A stretch of DNA of 64,000 nt, taken from Paramyrothecium sp. XJ0827. Lineage: Eukaryota > Ascomycota > Sordariomycetes > Hypocreales > Stachybotryaceae. Positions 11,402 through 21,466 of this stretch are shown here, in pieces. Position 1 is the stretch's first letter; every line of letters starts with the position of its first letter. The notes below the pieces were generated by a model. That model saw only the letters and a program-made list of their open reading frames with translations. It was not told where the DNA came from and made no database searches. Both the position numbers and the translations under genes were made by a program. The stretch is from contig JAJFPB010000011.1 in the NCBI GenBank assembly GCA_020881915.1, positions 2,106,086 through 2,170,085 of the forward strand. The letters are read 5' to 3'.

Positions 11402-12856
11402 TCAATGTAAGTTCTGTTCTCCCAAATGGCCGAGCCTGTCATGCCAGATCTGCAGTTTGGGGTCGCTGACGGAGTAGGCGGCCATAGCGGTGTGCAGTTG
11501 TTCGTCATCTTCGTCGATGACGTATAGACCGAATTTCCTAGTGGCGCTGAGGATGACTTTACCGTGGTTTGTAACGACAGCTCGTCCTTTTCGAAATAGA
11601 ATAGTTGCTCCATCTTCCTCAAGGACTGAGACTGAGATGAGGTTGCAGTGAGCGCCTGGCACGTAAAGTGCCTTATGAAAGGTTGTCTTTCCCTTGGTAT
11701 TGTTCCATATGGTTTTGAGGGTGTATGTGCCTTGCCCCTCAGGCATAATGGCCGAGCCAGCTATGCCGTTGATGGCAGAGCCGGTGAATTTCTCGAGTGA
11801 TGTAAAGTTCCGTCGGTGGCAGAACGTGTGGGAGGAGGCGCCACTGTCCAATACGTGGATTCGCTCCAGTAGTTTGGATGGTTCTGATGCAGCCAGGCCA
11901 AACTGGGGTTGAAGAGATAGAAAGGCCGTGTTTAAGAAGGCGACGGCGGCAGTGTGATCCTCGTCAGGTTGCAGCGACGAGGAGTTCTCCTTTCTCCTCT
12001 CAAGCTTGGTTTCTCGTCGTTCACTCCGAAGTGCTCGTTTTCTCCTGAACTCCTCAAGAAGGTCGGGGTGTAAGCCAAAACATCCGGCCTTGTTGTGACC
12101 TGGTTTGTTGCAGTGGTCGCATGTTTGAGTCACTCGGTCTTTGCGAAGACCACGTGTTCCAGCCAGCAGAGCTGTTTGTTGTATCTTGGTCTTTTCTCGT
12201 TGTTGAATGTTCATCTCCTCTTGCTCTGCTGCGGCAAGGGCGATTTCGAATGTGACGGCAGGTTTGGTTACTTCTCCGTTGGAGCCTCTTTCGGGCAGCA
12301 AGTTGTGGTTTTGGTAGAAAGCAGTGAGGAACACTTCGTATTCGGGGCCAAGTCCGGTTAGGAACTTATTGATGAATTGAGGCGTGCCGATTTTGCATGT
12401 CTCGTCTAGTTGCAAGAGTTCAGATTGAGCTTCTCGCAGCCGTTCCGCGAAGTTCATGACTCCCGAGCATTGGTCTAGGGTGAGGCTGTTGTATCGTCGA
12501 TCGAGTTCTTGGAAAACCGCGCTTCCCTTTGGTTTGAAGCGCTTCTCAAGCTCACTGAACATCTCCGTGACGGTCTCCTTGTCCTTTACCTGCTCCCTGG
12601 CGTTGTATCCAAGTCGATTGAGGACGGCTCCGCACGCGCGTTCCTGCTTGGAGAGCCAGTTGTCGATCTTTTCAACGGTCGCGGCGCTGGTGCCGGTGGG
12701 TTTGTCCTTGTTTCGTTTGAACAAGTCTCCATAACCCGACATCGTGAGATGATCCTTCATTTCTCGGCTCCAGTTGATCCATCCCGCTGTTGATTCTAGC
12801 TTCGGGATGTTGGCTAGGTTGCCAAGTGTTCCTGTCGATTCCTTCGAGGCCGACAT
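11402..12856 (-). CDS. Copia gag-protease, ends at an in-frame stop
   Basis: A 484-codon ATG frame. Residues ~1-235 are a gag-like (UBN2-type) region. A CCHC zinc knuckle is formed by C246, C249, H254 and C259. The aspartic protease signature DSGA is at 337-340. The frame ends in the pre-integrase motif (WHDRLGHLG) with NLH-stop. The next codons in the same frame continue as integrase (LMKMSTGI), so the TGA very likely replaced a sense codon such as CGA. This is the longest intact frame of the element and could still be translated if transcribed. Confidence 0.9.
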   Translation of the reverse strand: MSASKESTGTLGNLANIPKLESTAGWINWSREMKDHLTMSGYGDLFKRNKDKPTGTSAATVEKIDNWLSKQERACGAVLNRLGYNAREQVKDKETVTEMFSELEKRFKPKGSAVFQELDRRYNSLTLDQCSGVMNFAERLREAQSELLQLDETCKIGTPQFINKFLTGLGPEYEVFLTAFYQNHNLLPERGSNGEVTKPAVTFEIALAAAEQEEMNIQQREKTKIQQTALLAGTRGLRKDRVTQTCDHCNKPGHNKAGCFGLHPDLLEEFRRKRALRSERRETKLERRKENSSSLQPDEDHTAAVAFLNTAFLSLQPQFGLAASEPSKLLERIHVLDSGASSHTFCHRRNFTSLEKFTGSAINGIAGSAIMPEGQGTYTLKTIWNNTKGKTTFHKALYVPGAHCNLISVSVLEEDGATILFRKGRAVVTNHGKVILSATRKFGLYVIDEDDEQLHTAMAAYSVSDPKLQIWHDRLGHLGEQNLH

Positions 12857-13698
12857 GCTTGAGGATGGATTCCTTGATGGCTGGACGAGAGAAGGCGTGG
12901 GACGAGTGAAGGGCAGGTTCAGGTGAATCTTCCCTCTTCAGCCTAGCGATGTCCCTTGCGAGCGCGAGGCTGGAATGCTCGTTGTTGTCGATGGTATCGG
13001 TAACGGATGAGTCGGAGCTCCCATTGGCTGTAACGTGGGTTTCTCCTGGTTCTGATGAGGCAATTGAGGTAACTTCAAGGCCCCAAATGTTGGTTGAACT
13101 TGCGTCTGAAAGCGAGTCGTCGGTGTCGGCGTGGGTTGCCCAGGACTCAAAACTTAGAAGGGAACCACTCGGAGATACAAGGCCTCAGAGGTCCTTTTCT
13201 AAGCGATGTGGAATCAACTAGAATAGCTGCTTTATCAGCCTGTAGCGATAGGTGGGGATATTCCTGTGGCAAATTCCTTCCTTTCCAGCAGCTTCCAAGA
13301 GGTTCCTTTTTGCCACATATTCAACAAGATTAAACAACAGCATCCAGCAACAGAACATCCGTCAAGGTCAGCGACACGATGAGGAAAAATGTTGCTTGTG
13401 GAGGAAACAAAGGAAGCTCGGTTTCAAGAGGGGTCGAGCTCTTAAATTATAGTCGTGTGAAGCCATCGTGAGGTCGAGTCTATGGCGAAAGTTTTGCGCA
13501 AGGATTTTAATCGAGAGGCTGGTGACGGGTGAGGCCGGGAAGTGTGCAAAACCCAGTGTTTGATTCCTAAATCACTATTCGGTTAAAATTTCGGGTAAGG
13601 TGTGGTGAGTATCTTTGTCGCAGTGGAAGGAGGCGATTAGACCTCGAGTTATAGTGGAAATCATGATTAGGAGGATACTCAGCTGTATGGTGGCTTTT
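12857..13698 (-). other. Copia 5' leader
   Basis: About 840 bp between the primer-binding site and the gag ATG. It contains only short frames. It is probably the untranslated leader and packaging region. Confidence 0.5.
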
Positions 13699-13712
13699 CC
13701 GGGCTCATAACC
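13699..13712 (-). promoter_or_regulatory. Primer-binding site matching a half initiator-tRNA-Met
   Basis: On the minus strand ggttatgagcccgg follows the 5' LTR directly. It is complementary to the anticodon stem-loop of initiator tRNA-Met (..GGGCTCATAACC..) rather than to a tRNA 3' end. Drosophila copia is known to prime from such an internal iMet fragment. The match here is seen directly; the priming mechanism is inferred. Confidence 0.75.
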
Positions 13713-13853
13713 TGTTGAAATGAGCATATTATATTGATTAAAGAAGAAGAAAGGCTAGCGCTAACCAGCGGAAGCTATAGACAAGACATCCACATCCCAG
13801 CCACCAATGGATCGGAATAGCCATTGATCCGTCAAAAACAACGGATCTCAACA
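13713..13853 (-). repeat. Copia 5' LTR (element on minus strand)
   Basis: A 141-bp repeat identical by eye to 7699-7839. Its outer edge (13853/13854) is the break in the patatin-like gene. Confidence 0.95.
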
Positions 13854-15815
13854 CCTTTGACCGGAATCAGTATTTGAGCAGCTCGGGCCGTTGCGGGAGT
13901 GTAGTCAGTCAAGGTGCTTGTTGCATAATGAAGCTGGAGCGCCTTGTCAATGGGATGCCTATCGTAAATAGAACCACGAGTAAGTAAGTGCCAACACTTT
14001 GCGACGGTCGAGGTCGCGACAAAGACTTGTTGGCTTAGATTGATGAACTGCAAGATCGCTTCGTCGACTGCCATCCCCATGTGGGCTAGCGTCAAGATGC
14101 AAATGCCACCTGTACGGCGTTCCAGTGCCGGTTAGCTTTCTTGCGCCACTCCCACACGATCTCGACCCCCCCCCCCACGCACGTACCTGAGCTTGTGCCT
14201 GCCACAATGTCGAAATAGTTTATCACGGGCGTGTCAGGGAGGTAGTGTCTCATCATTTTCTCAAGTAAAGATAGGCCTTCGAGGTGCATAATACCTCTGA
14301 CACCACCTCCGTCCAGGGCCAGGCATCGGACGCCCCTCGTTGGCGGCCGGAAGTGAAAGCTTACATTTTCGAAGCGAGCTTGGCAGCAGATACATTGCTC
14401 AACCACGAATGTGTTGCTCCAAGAAGGCTTCCCGAATAGCTCAATGTGGTCCCTACAAAAAAGGTGGCCGCAGGGAAGCGGGTATGTTGCCCGTTGGACG
14501 ATGCACACCGGACAGTACTTGGTAACCTTTCGACTTTCCCACCGGGCTCGAGACAATTTTATTTTATTTATGTGACACCTCTCGCTGCTGCAACTACCTC
14601 TGCCTGATGCATTAGATCTGCTGAAATCCGCCGGGCATGTCTCCGTCATGTCAATCAGGGCTTCGGGATTGTTGACGATGCCCAGGAATGAAGTCTGTGC
14701 ATCTGAGTTCAAGCCCGCTGCTTGAGCAGCTTTCTGCCAGTGGGCTAGGTACAGAGCCTCGAAGACATCAGGAAAACGAAACTCTGAGGATCGTAAGTCA
14801 GTGGAAAGCTCGCGAGTGGGACACAAACTCACGACCCGGTCTCGTACTAACCGTGTATTCCTTTTGGATAGGCGTCCATGCGGATTGCTGAGGCCAAATA
14901 GGGTAACGCAAAGTCGTCATCGCAAAAGTCTGTGAGAAAGCTTTCGATTTGTTTGGAGCAATCTGAAGGCACGGGGCATGCTGCCCGGGCGGCTACAATG
15001 GGATCGAAAGGAATGTTCTTGAGCAGGCAGTCGTGGGCTTCTGCAAATAGAGCGACTAGGTTGCTGGGGTCGAGCAATGTTTTGGAGAGTTCCCTTTCCC
15101 GTTTGGAGGCGGCGCATTGCGATAATACAAAGTTCCTTGTCCTCGTCGCTTTTCGACACAGGCGCCCTTGAAGCAACCCTGTGTCGGCTGCCAAAGATTC
15201 CACGGCCAGACCGGAGAATGCGGCGCTCAACAAGAGGCTTGATTTCTGACGTAGAAACATCTCGACCTCATTTGCCTTGTCTCGTGAGCCATCCGTCAGC
15301 ACAACCAACCGTGGCAATGGCCCACAGGACTTCGCCGTGCTGGTGGCCGAGAGCGCCCAAGTCTCGAGAAAGATTTGCAAATCTTGCACAGACTGGAAGC
15401 GATATGCGCAGACACAAACCACGTTGACGAAGGGGCCGAAGATGAGAGCGTAAATAGAGGCTAGAATGTGAGGCTTGTCTGTTGTTACCCACTCCAGAAC
15501 GTCTCCGGGACGATGGTCATGTATTGAGATCTGTCTCGCTTCAATCGGACAAATTATCTCCAGAGTTTCGCTCTTCGGTCTGGCATGTAGATGCACATCT
15601 CCATGTGACATCTGGCCCCCTAGTCCAAGCTGCTGTGCAGTAGTATTCAGGGAGTTCCCGACGGATAGAATAATGCCAGGGGCATAGTTTACATGACCAA
15701 GAAGTTCTGCAAGTAGCGGCGTTCGCTCCACTGATAGACGACCCGACTGTTCGTAAATCCCCATCAGCTTACCTCCGTCTCTATTTGTGTACTTCATGCT
15801 GTCGGTCTTTGTCAT
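13854..15815 (-). pseudogene. RING-finger and patatin-like phospholipase gene, 3' truncated by the copia element
   Basis: Three exons are seen: 15815-14852, 14783-14187 and 14109-13854. The introns are 14784-14851 (68 nt, CTGAC branch) and 14110-14186 (77 nt, GCTAAC branch), and both phases close. The N-terminal ~320 residues are a large unrecognised domain, perhaps P-loop-like. A Cys/His RING-type cluster follows (CPVCIVQRATYPLPCGHLFC). The patatin domain comes next, with the oxyanion motif DGGGVRG and, across the second junction, the nucleophile elbow GTSSGG. The frame runs into the LTR and stops inside it at about 13832, so the second catalytic residue region (Asp-Gly) is missing. Patatin domains hydrolyse acyl lipids. 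In fungi they also occur in large receptor-like proteins. This copy is probably inactive. Confidence 0.85.
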
Positions 15816-16500
15816 TCTATGTGCCTTACCTATGACTTTTGGATGAGAGCCAGCTGAACGGAAGGCGACTACATGGGACGCTGGGCACCATTATAAGCCA
15901 CAGTCTAGGTCAGATTTTTCGACCTCAGCTCTGCACTTCTCCCAGAGAAGCCGTGGAACATTTTCCGAGTTTGCAAAATATATGGTGGGTGGTGTATTTG
16001 CCGAGCTTGGCACGTCGCTGTTTGGGAATCGCTCGCTGGAAAGGAGGGTCGAAAAGAGCATTGGCAAAAAGGAAAATCCCCATTTAGTACATTATGTAAT
16101 AGTTATGGTGATAAGGTAACATGATGAGTACACATGATGAGTACTAGCTGATACTCTCATGCATAAAAATATTTTATTTTCTTTCTAAAGCAGCATTTAG
16201 CTACATTACTGGTACTGTAACGAACGAACGGTCTAGACAAATGAAGATTTATACTGATTATCGCTGTTCAAGGAGCGCTCCCGCAATTGTGATGTGGTTC
16301 ACCCACGGACTTGATTGCTCATTAGGTCCAGACCGCCCAGTTCAGCACCGAGAGACTTCCAACGTGCCCCGGATTTTCGAGTGATGTGATTGGGACCAAG
16401 GCAATCCCAGTACAACCTGACTTGGCTGACACCCCGTTGCTGATTCGCCCAGATCTCGAAGTCAAAATGCGGTTGCCCTCTTCAGCTTGAACAAGCATTT
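15816..16500. other. Intergenic, nothing recognised
   Basis: Between the patatin gene start and the 3' end of the terpene synthase-like gene, both on the minus strand. AT-rich near 16090-16250. It should hold the patatin promoter. Confidence 0.5.
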
Positions 16501-17883
16501 TTATTGGCCAATTTTGGGTGCTCTACTAACCTGATACCTTTTAGCCGAGGCACACCACTCAAGATGAGTTCTGCACAAGAGCGAAATTTGTCTAGCTACT
16601 TCCATGACTCGGTCTCGCACCTTTCCTTCCGTAGTCTCGTGAATATCTCTAATCACATCAACAGCCTTGGCCACGGTCATGTTGTACTCGTCATTTACCT
16701 TTTGCACGCTCTGTGCCAAGTTCGCTAGGTTCAGCTTTGAAGCGGCCGTTTCCTGGCTTTCGCACCTCATCAGCACAATGACGGCGTTCAGCTCCTCGGC
16801 ATCCTCCAGGTCTCTCTCCAGACCGATAAGGTCGTTCTGAAGCCCAGCGGCGCGGCATATGGCATCCTGCAGCCTCGCCCAGTGATTGTGCATTCGCATC
16901 TTCGCCGGCAGCATCTCGCACTTGACAACCTCGAAAAACGGATCGAGGGAAATCGTGCGTCTGCGGACGGACATGTAAGTGACAAAGTCGTTGGCAATGC
17001 TTCGTTGCAGGAATTGACATTCTCGGATATGCGCTAAAAAGACGAGGCAAACCGCCTCACAGAAAGCCGTGAAGCTGGCCCGCGACAAATGTCCAGCACA
17101 GTGGCCAAGGAGGGCTCTTGTCAGATGCTGGATCCGGTCCTCCACTTCGTGGGGATGGTCTTCCTCTGCTAGGCAAGCATTACGTTCGCTCGCCCCACTC
17201 TGCTCCACAGATCTTTGCCACTGACAGTCGCGACTCGTGCAGTTGATGTAATGCTCACAGATAGCGATGCATTCTGCAAGCACCTGCTCTCCTAGCCGCG
17301 GTTCCAAAGTTTCAAGCGTGTCATCCATGGCACAAGCGAAAGCAAGCCAAGCCATGAAGGCGATGTATACATCCTCGTCTAGATTCCCGTCGAACAAAAT
17401 GCCAATTGCTTCTATTTCAGCCTTGCATTGATCTTCGCGGAAGTTGCTGGCGCCCCCTGGGAGCGACTTCTTGAACCTTGTGTGGGCGTGTAATATATTC
17501 TGAGTTGATTTCGGTTCACATCCGTGCGATGTTGGAATGCTAGATGGCTCATGGTGTATGACATCGAGCTATTTGTGATGGTCAGGTCCCACACGGCTTC
17601 TAGCTAATGCGAGTTCGTATTTTGATCTTACCGCCAATGAGATGTCATGGTTCTTCAGCGCAACATCCACTCGATGTATCGTGGCTGGTGGGGTTTTCTC
17701 GTAAGTCAGTCGCATCATGTTGTGGGTCGAGAGGGAAATAATGTAGAACTGCGATGGTTTTAAGGCCACGGTAATGGTACCGCGATTCGTTGGGGTCCCG
17801 CGGGTCGATTTTATAAGTTCAGAGTCCGAGTCTTCGTGATCATCACGATTCGACATTGCCAATGATTCTTGCCGGTGGGCCAT
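16501..17883 (-). CDS. Terpene synthase-like protein (class I terpene cyclase fold)
   Basis: Modelled as two exons, 17883-17632 and 17568-16501, with a 63-nt intron (GTAAGA donor, CTGAC branch, ATAG acceptor), giving 439 aa. The intron is a multiple of three but carries a stop, so it must be removed. The aspartate motif is D166-D167-T-L-E170, and the metal-binding NSE-type motif starts at N329 (NDLIGLERD). That gives a spacing of about 160 residues, normal for sesquiterpene cyclases of the trichodiene synthase-like group. The NSE Ser is Gly and its final Glu is Asp; both are tolerated in the family. The expected reaction is ionisation and cyclisation of a prenyl diphosphate, cytosolic. The N-terminal ~85 residues are poorly recognisable, so the start is uncertain (another ATG lies nine codons downstream). 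No P450 is adjacent. Confidence 0.75.
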
Positions 17884-18833
17884 CGGTGGCTCGTCTTTGA
17901 TGCTTTGCACGCTGTGCAGTTCACATCTCAATCAGGTGAGTTGTGTTCAGTGGTGTGGAGGCTAACAAGGGATCTGTAAACATGGAGTCGTGGCTACGCA
18001 CATGCGACCAACATCCACCGTTACGTAGACATCAAAATCCCTACAACATCCCCACGCAATCTTTTACTAAGATAGAATAGGCTAGACAATTTCCAATAGT
18101 TTTCCTCCCCACCATCTGTGAACTGTTCTAGTGAATGTTGTGGTGAACTGGTCGATTGCTCCGGCTTCTTTGGTACTGACACAATGAGAGAAGCTGACTA
18201 GCGAAGAGCGGGTACAGTAACGGAGGAAATGTTGGGTCAATGATCGAGCCTTTCTGTTGCCACGCAGTTTCCGCGTTCAAACTGGTGATTTACTGACCTG
18301 CTCCCTGTTCAGCCTTGCAATGGCAACCCTAATGCCAACCATCCACATAGAACAGTTAAAATTACTTCCGCAGGACTGGTCATTTACTGGCACACAGCAG
18401 TTACCTGCAAATATAGTACCGATACAGTCATAATATCCATGAAATAGATAGGCGTGTTCAAAGGAACTTGTTTTAGTTCGTTTCAGTTGGCAAAAGTCGC
18501 ATAACAAGCTGGGACGCATAGCAGAAGCAAGGCTGAATGCGCTTGAGTTGGCCTAGACCTCCTGTCTGAAACTGGAACCCTGAAACCTGAAACGTAATGC
18601 AGTGCCTCTACTCAGTTGTACGTACGTTTCTGAATGCTCCTGTGTTGCAATCATTACAATACGATGAGTGCAATTCCTGTAGGTGAAATGGCAATGGAGG
18701 GTAGGGCAGATGGAGCTGCCATGTGCTCTGGTCGAGGTCATGCGGAAGATACGGCCGCTGATAAGGTTCGTATCTCCCCTCACCATTTGATCTTGATTTC
18801 TCGACACAATTGAGTCTCCTCAATAACTTTGTA
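17884..18833. other. Divergent promoter region, nothing else recognised
   Basis: Lies between the minus-strand terpene synthase-like gene and the plus-strand F-box gene. Short frames only. Confidence 0.5.
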
Positions 18834-20159
18834 ATGGAAAGCGTACCTTTGGAAGTGTATTGGATGTTGCTAGAGAAGCTCGAAGTGGCAGACCAAAGTC
18901 GGATGGCTCGGTGCAGCCGCTCAGCCTTTGAAAGTACCAAGCCATGTCTATACAGAAATCTGACGCTGAAATTCACAGATGGTGCAGCCGATCAGCAGAC
19001 ACTATCCGTTCTTCGGACCCTCACGCAGGACCCGAGTTTGGCAGACCACATCCGTTCTATTGGTGTCAGGAGTGAAGGATCACGCTATTGTTGCCTAGGC
19101 AATTCCCAGCTTCTGTCTCTGATCTTGTCCAAGATGATACCAGATCCGGCGTTACTCAAGTCGGTTTCCACTGACTGTCCTTGGCTACCGAGTGAAACAC
19201 TGTTCGAGAACCTCGAGGAGATGAACTGCGGTCATGTTCAGTCTGCTTCAGAGGCGAACTGGATACGGTGGCACCTGAATAGATGTAGTAGACTATCAGC
19301 TCTGCGCCTCAGTGTTTCCCCACTCATCGCTGCGGTTGGCCGGGATATGATCAGTGCTTCCTGCCTTGACCGGCTGACAAGTTTGTCTCTCGACGGCTAT
19401 ACTTTGAGCAATCTTGTCCCGAACCCTTCTTGGAGACCTCACCGACTCGATCTTAAACTCTGCCCTGGCGTTGAGGATTTTATCGATCGCATGATTGCAA
19501 CCAACCAGTTAACAGATTTGAGAGAACTACGACTTGCAGGACACTTTTCACGACCATCGTTCCAGACTTTACTACGAAGCCTGAAGAACTGCACCAAGTT
19601 ACAGGTCCTTTCACTCCGCGTAGCGAAGTTATTACGGCTTCTTCGGCTCGATGGAAGACCGTTACAAAGTCTCTGCGTGAAAAATTTTCATGCATTAGCC
19701 TCTGAACTAAAGCAAAACATCCTTGCGGATTTGAATCCTGTTCTTGGTACGCTGCGCACTCTGATCCTGGACATCAGACAGGATATAGTCGAACCGTCAA
19801 CAAGCTTGAAGTTCACGGGGGACGAAATCCAGCACATCATTAGGTCGTCTCCGAGGCTCGAATTTCTTGGAATCGCTGTCGCATTGAGGGATCCATCTTC
19901 GTCACGATATAGACGACTTCCGTGGAGACTTCCACCATCCAGTCGTCTAGGAGCTCTACATATCAGAGGAAGCCGCAACCCACTGAAAAGAACCCGCAAT
20001 GACGCAAAACACATCATACTGCAGTTTGGCGGGCTGTCTAAACCTCTTATTTTTCTTGGCCATGGTGACAAGCTTGAAAAGCTTTCTTTGGCAGGAGGTG
20101 AATTGAGGATGCATAAACCTGACATTGAAGAAAGGGGAGTCTTTGATATGGACCTTTAG
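18834..20159 (+). CDS. F-box protein with leucine-rich repeat-like C-terminal region
   Basis: The first ATG in the frame is at 18834, giving 441 aa. The N-terminus (VPLEVYWMLLEKLEVADQSRMARCSRSAF) matches the F-box pattern, which recruits SKP1 to an SCF ubiquitin ligase. The rest shows spaced L-x-L-x-L strands (LSALRLSVSP, LTSLSLDGY, LRELRLAG, LQVLSLRV, LRTLILDI) typical of degenerate leucine-rich repeats that bind substrate. No intron is needed. It is followed on the same strand, 265 bp later, by a second shorter F-box gene. The substrate is unknown. Confidence 0.8.
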   Translation: MESVPLEVYWMLLEKLEVADQSRMARCSRSAFESTKPCLYRNLTLKFTDGAADQQTLSVLRTLTQDPSLADHIRSIGVRSEGSRYCCLGNSQLLSLILSKMIPDPALLKSVSTDCPWLPSETLFENLEEMNCGHVQSASEANWIRWHLNRCSRLSALRLSVSPLIAAVGRDMISASCLDRLTSLSLDGYTLSNLVPNPSWRPHRLDLKLCPGVEDFIDRMIATNQLTDLRELRLAGHFSRPSFQTLLRSLKNCTKLQVLSLRVAKLLRLLRLDGRPLQSLCVKNFHALASELKQNILADLNPVLGTLRTLILDIRQDIVEPSTSLKFTGDEIQHIIRSSPRLEFLGIAVALRDPSSSRYRRLPWRLPPSSRLGALHIRGSRNPLKRTRNDAKHIILQFGGLSKPLIFLGHGDKLEKLSLAGGELRMHKPDIEERGVFDMDL

Positions 20160-20424
20160 GCAGCCAGGACCATCTGTATTCAGAGCTGTGAGCATTTTTG
20201 GGGTCGAATAAGCATTATCTATGAATTTATTGTGCTGTAGAAGTATTACCTATATTATTATAATGGCATGAGGAGCCTGTAAAATATCTCATTAGGACTA
20301 GGTTGCTTAAAATAAGCATACTGCAGCAATGGAGGCAAAGAGCGAACTACCCGTGACTGTCAAGTAGGATGCACGAGATTACTACATATGATGGCGAGGC
20401 CCAATTCAAGCCAATACGCTCGTC

Positions 20425-20913
20425 ATGCCTTCTCTTGCCAGGTTACCGGATGAACTGCTGCTCATGATTTTAGTCGTGCTTTATGAGACAACAGAGGAGA
20501 AACGCGAATTCTTATCACTGCGTCGAGTATGTAGACGTTTAGCCGAAGTCAGCCGAGAGTTTGCATTCAAGCGAGTTGTAATATTTTTCGATGATGATAA
20601 TGTGAAGCCGTGGGCTGAATTGGCCCAATCTTCAAACTGCCAGTACATACAGCAATTGGCTTGTGTTCTTCCAGCAGAGACAGTCACACGTCTAGATACC
20701 TCCATCCCGGAAAGCTGCAATTTTTTTCAGCAAGTGGCCTTGCATCACTGCCCAAGGTTACATTCTGCGACGGTGCTTCTAGACTGGGCTGCTGGTACAG
20801 AAGTACACGAGGATCTAGCTACGACCTGTGCATATCCTTCTTTGCATCGCATCATTGTACATGATTGGTTTCCCAAGACAGCCGATGAACGAGGCGGCCA
20901 AGAAATGGCCTGA
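20425..20913 (+). CDS. Short F-box-like protein, possibly truncated
   Basis: An ATG frame of 162 aa. Residues 6-45 fit an F-box (LARLPDELLLMILVVLYE..REFLSLRRVCRRLAEVSREFAFKRVVI), a form common in fungal F-box families. After about 100 further residues the frame ends at a normal stop, whereas relatives of this type usually run to several hundred residues. It may be a truncated copy or a short family member. It is in tandem with the longer F-box gene at 18834. Confidence 0.6.
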   Translation: MPSLARLPDELLLMILVVLYETTEEKREFLSLRRVCRRLAEVSREFAFKRVVIFFDDDNVKPWAELAQSSNCQYIQQLACVLPAETVTRLDTSIPESCNFFQQVALHHCPRLHSATVLLDWAAGTEVHEDLATTCAYPSLHRIIVHDWFPKTADERGGQEMA

Positions 20914-21199
20914 ATCCACAGATGAACCCCAAAGCTCGTATGAGCATTACATTTATTCTTTCAAACGGGGGATCCACACCTTGTTGGATGCCTGGAAAAT
21001 GTAACATGGCCTATACCGGACCTATTGCGTGGTTCATCGTACGATTGTAATGAGAGATTCAATTACGCACTATTCGTAGCAGCAGAAAATGCAAAAGCGG
21101 CGACCCCCGCTTGACACTCTGTCACTATCTTATATTTAATCGCCCAGGCATCCCGGTCGCGAGCGAGTGGTCAAGGTTGGTGGTGGAGATTTCAGTTTC

Positions 21200-21466
21200 A
21201 TGTCGTACCCGTGGTTTTGGGTCTGTCATAAATGTAACACGACTTACAGGGTCAGTGTTACCAATCGATGCATCGCAGATGGCCATTGCTTTTGTTTGAA
21301 CAGCAAAACCGGAAAGCGTGGAAAGTCATGTCAAGAATACATATCCTATCAGCCCCAAGCTCAGCCCCCAGGGCCTATGGTGTCTCCTAATTGTTGGGTG
21401 AATTGTCAATATCCGTTGCAATGCAAGGAATGGAAGAGCAACAAGACGATGTGGGAATTAGTCTAG
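21200..21466 (+). CDS. Cys-rich fragment of a fungal conserved protein family
   Basis: From the ATG at 21200 the 88-aa frame begins YPWFWVCHKCNTTYRVSVTN and continues RCIADGHCFC, a spaced Cys/His set that I associate with a widespread uncharacterised fungal family (C-H-x-C ... R-C-x-x-D-G-H-x-F-C). A later NCQYPLQCKEW block fits the same family. The paired CxxC and HxxC imply zinc binding. The fragment is much shorter than the family members I recall and lacks a clear start region and downstream part, so it may be a partial or decayed copy. The function of the family is not known to me. Confidence 0.45.
   Translation: MSYPWFWVCHKCNTTYRVSVTNRCIADGHCFCLNSKTGKRGKSCQEYISYQPQAQPPGPMVSPNCWVNCQYPLQCKEWKSNKTMWELV

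Larger units (their letters stand above)
7699..13853 (-). mobile_element. Ty1/copia LTR retrotransposon, 6155 bp, degenerate coding region
   Basis: The element is bounded by two 141-bp direct repeats with TG..CA ends. Read on the minus strand, the order is LTR (13713-13853), primer-binding site, gag, protease, integrase, reverse transcriptase, RNase H, polypurine tract, LTR (7699-7839). Integrase before reverse transcriptase is diagnostic of Ty1/copia. The pol region is broken by one in-frame stop and several frameshifts, so this copy cannot make a full polyprotein. The flanking bases do not form a direct repeat (caaaa at 7694-7698 against ccttt at 13854-13858), so there is no visible target-site duplication. 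The right-hand flank is the coding sequence of a patatin-like gene. Confidence 0.95.

Noticed and set aside
7694..13858. A target-site duplication for the copia element
   Set aside because: caaaa on the left and ccttt on the right do not match directly. The tcaaa/tttga similarity is inverted, not direct.
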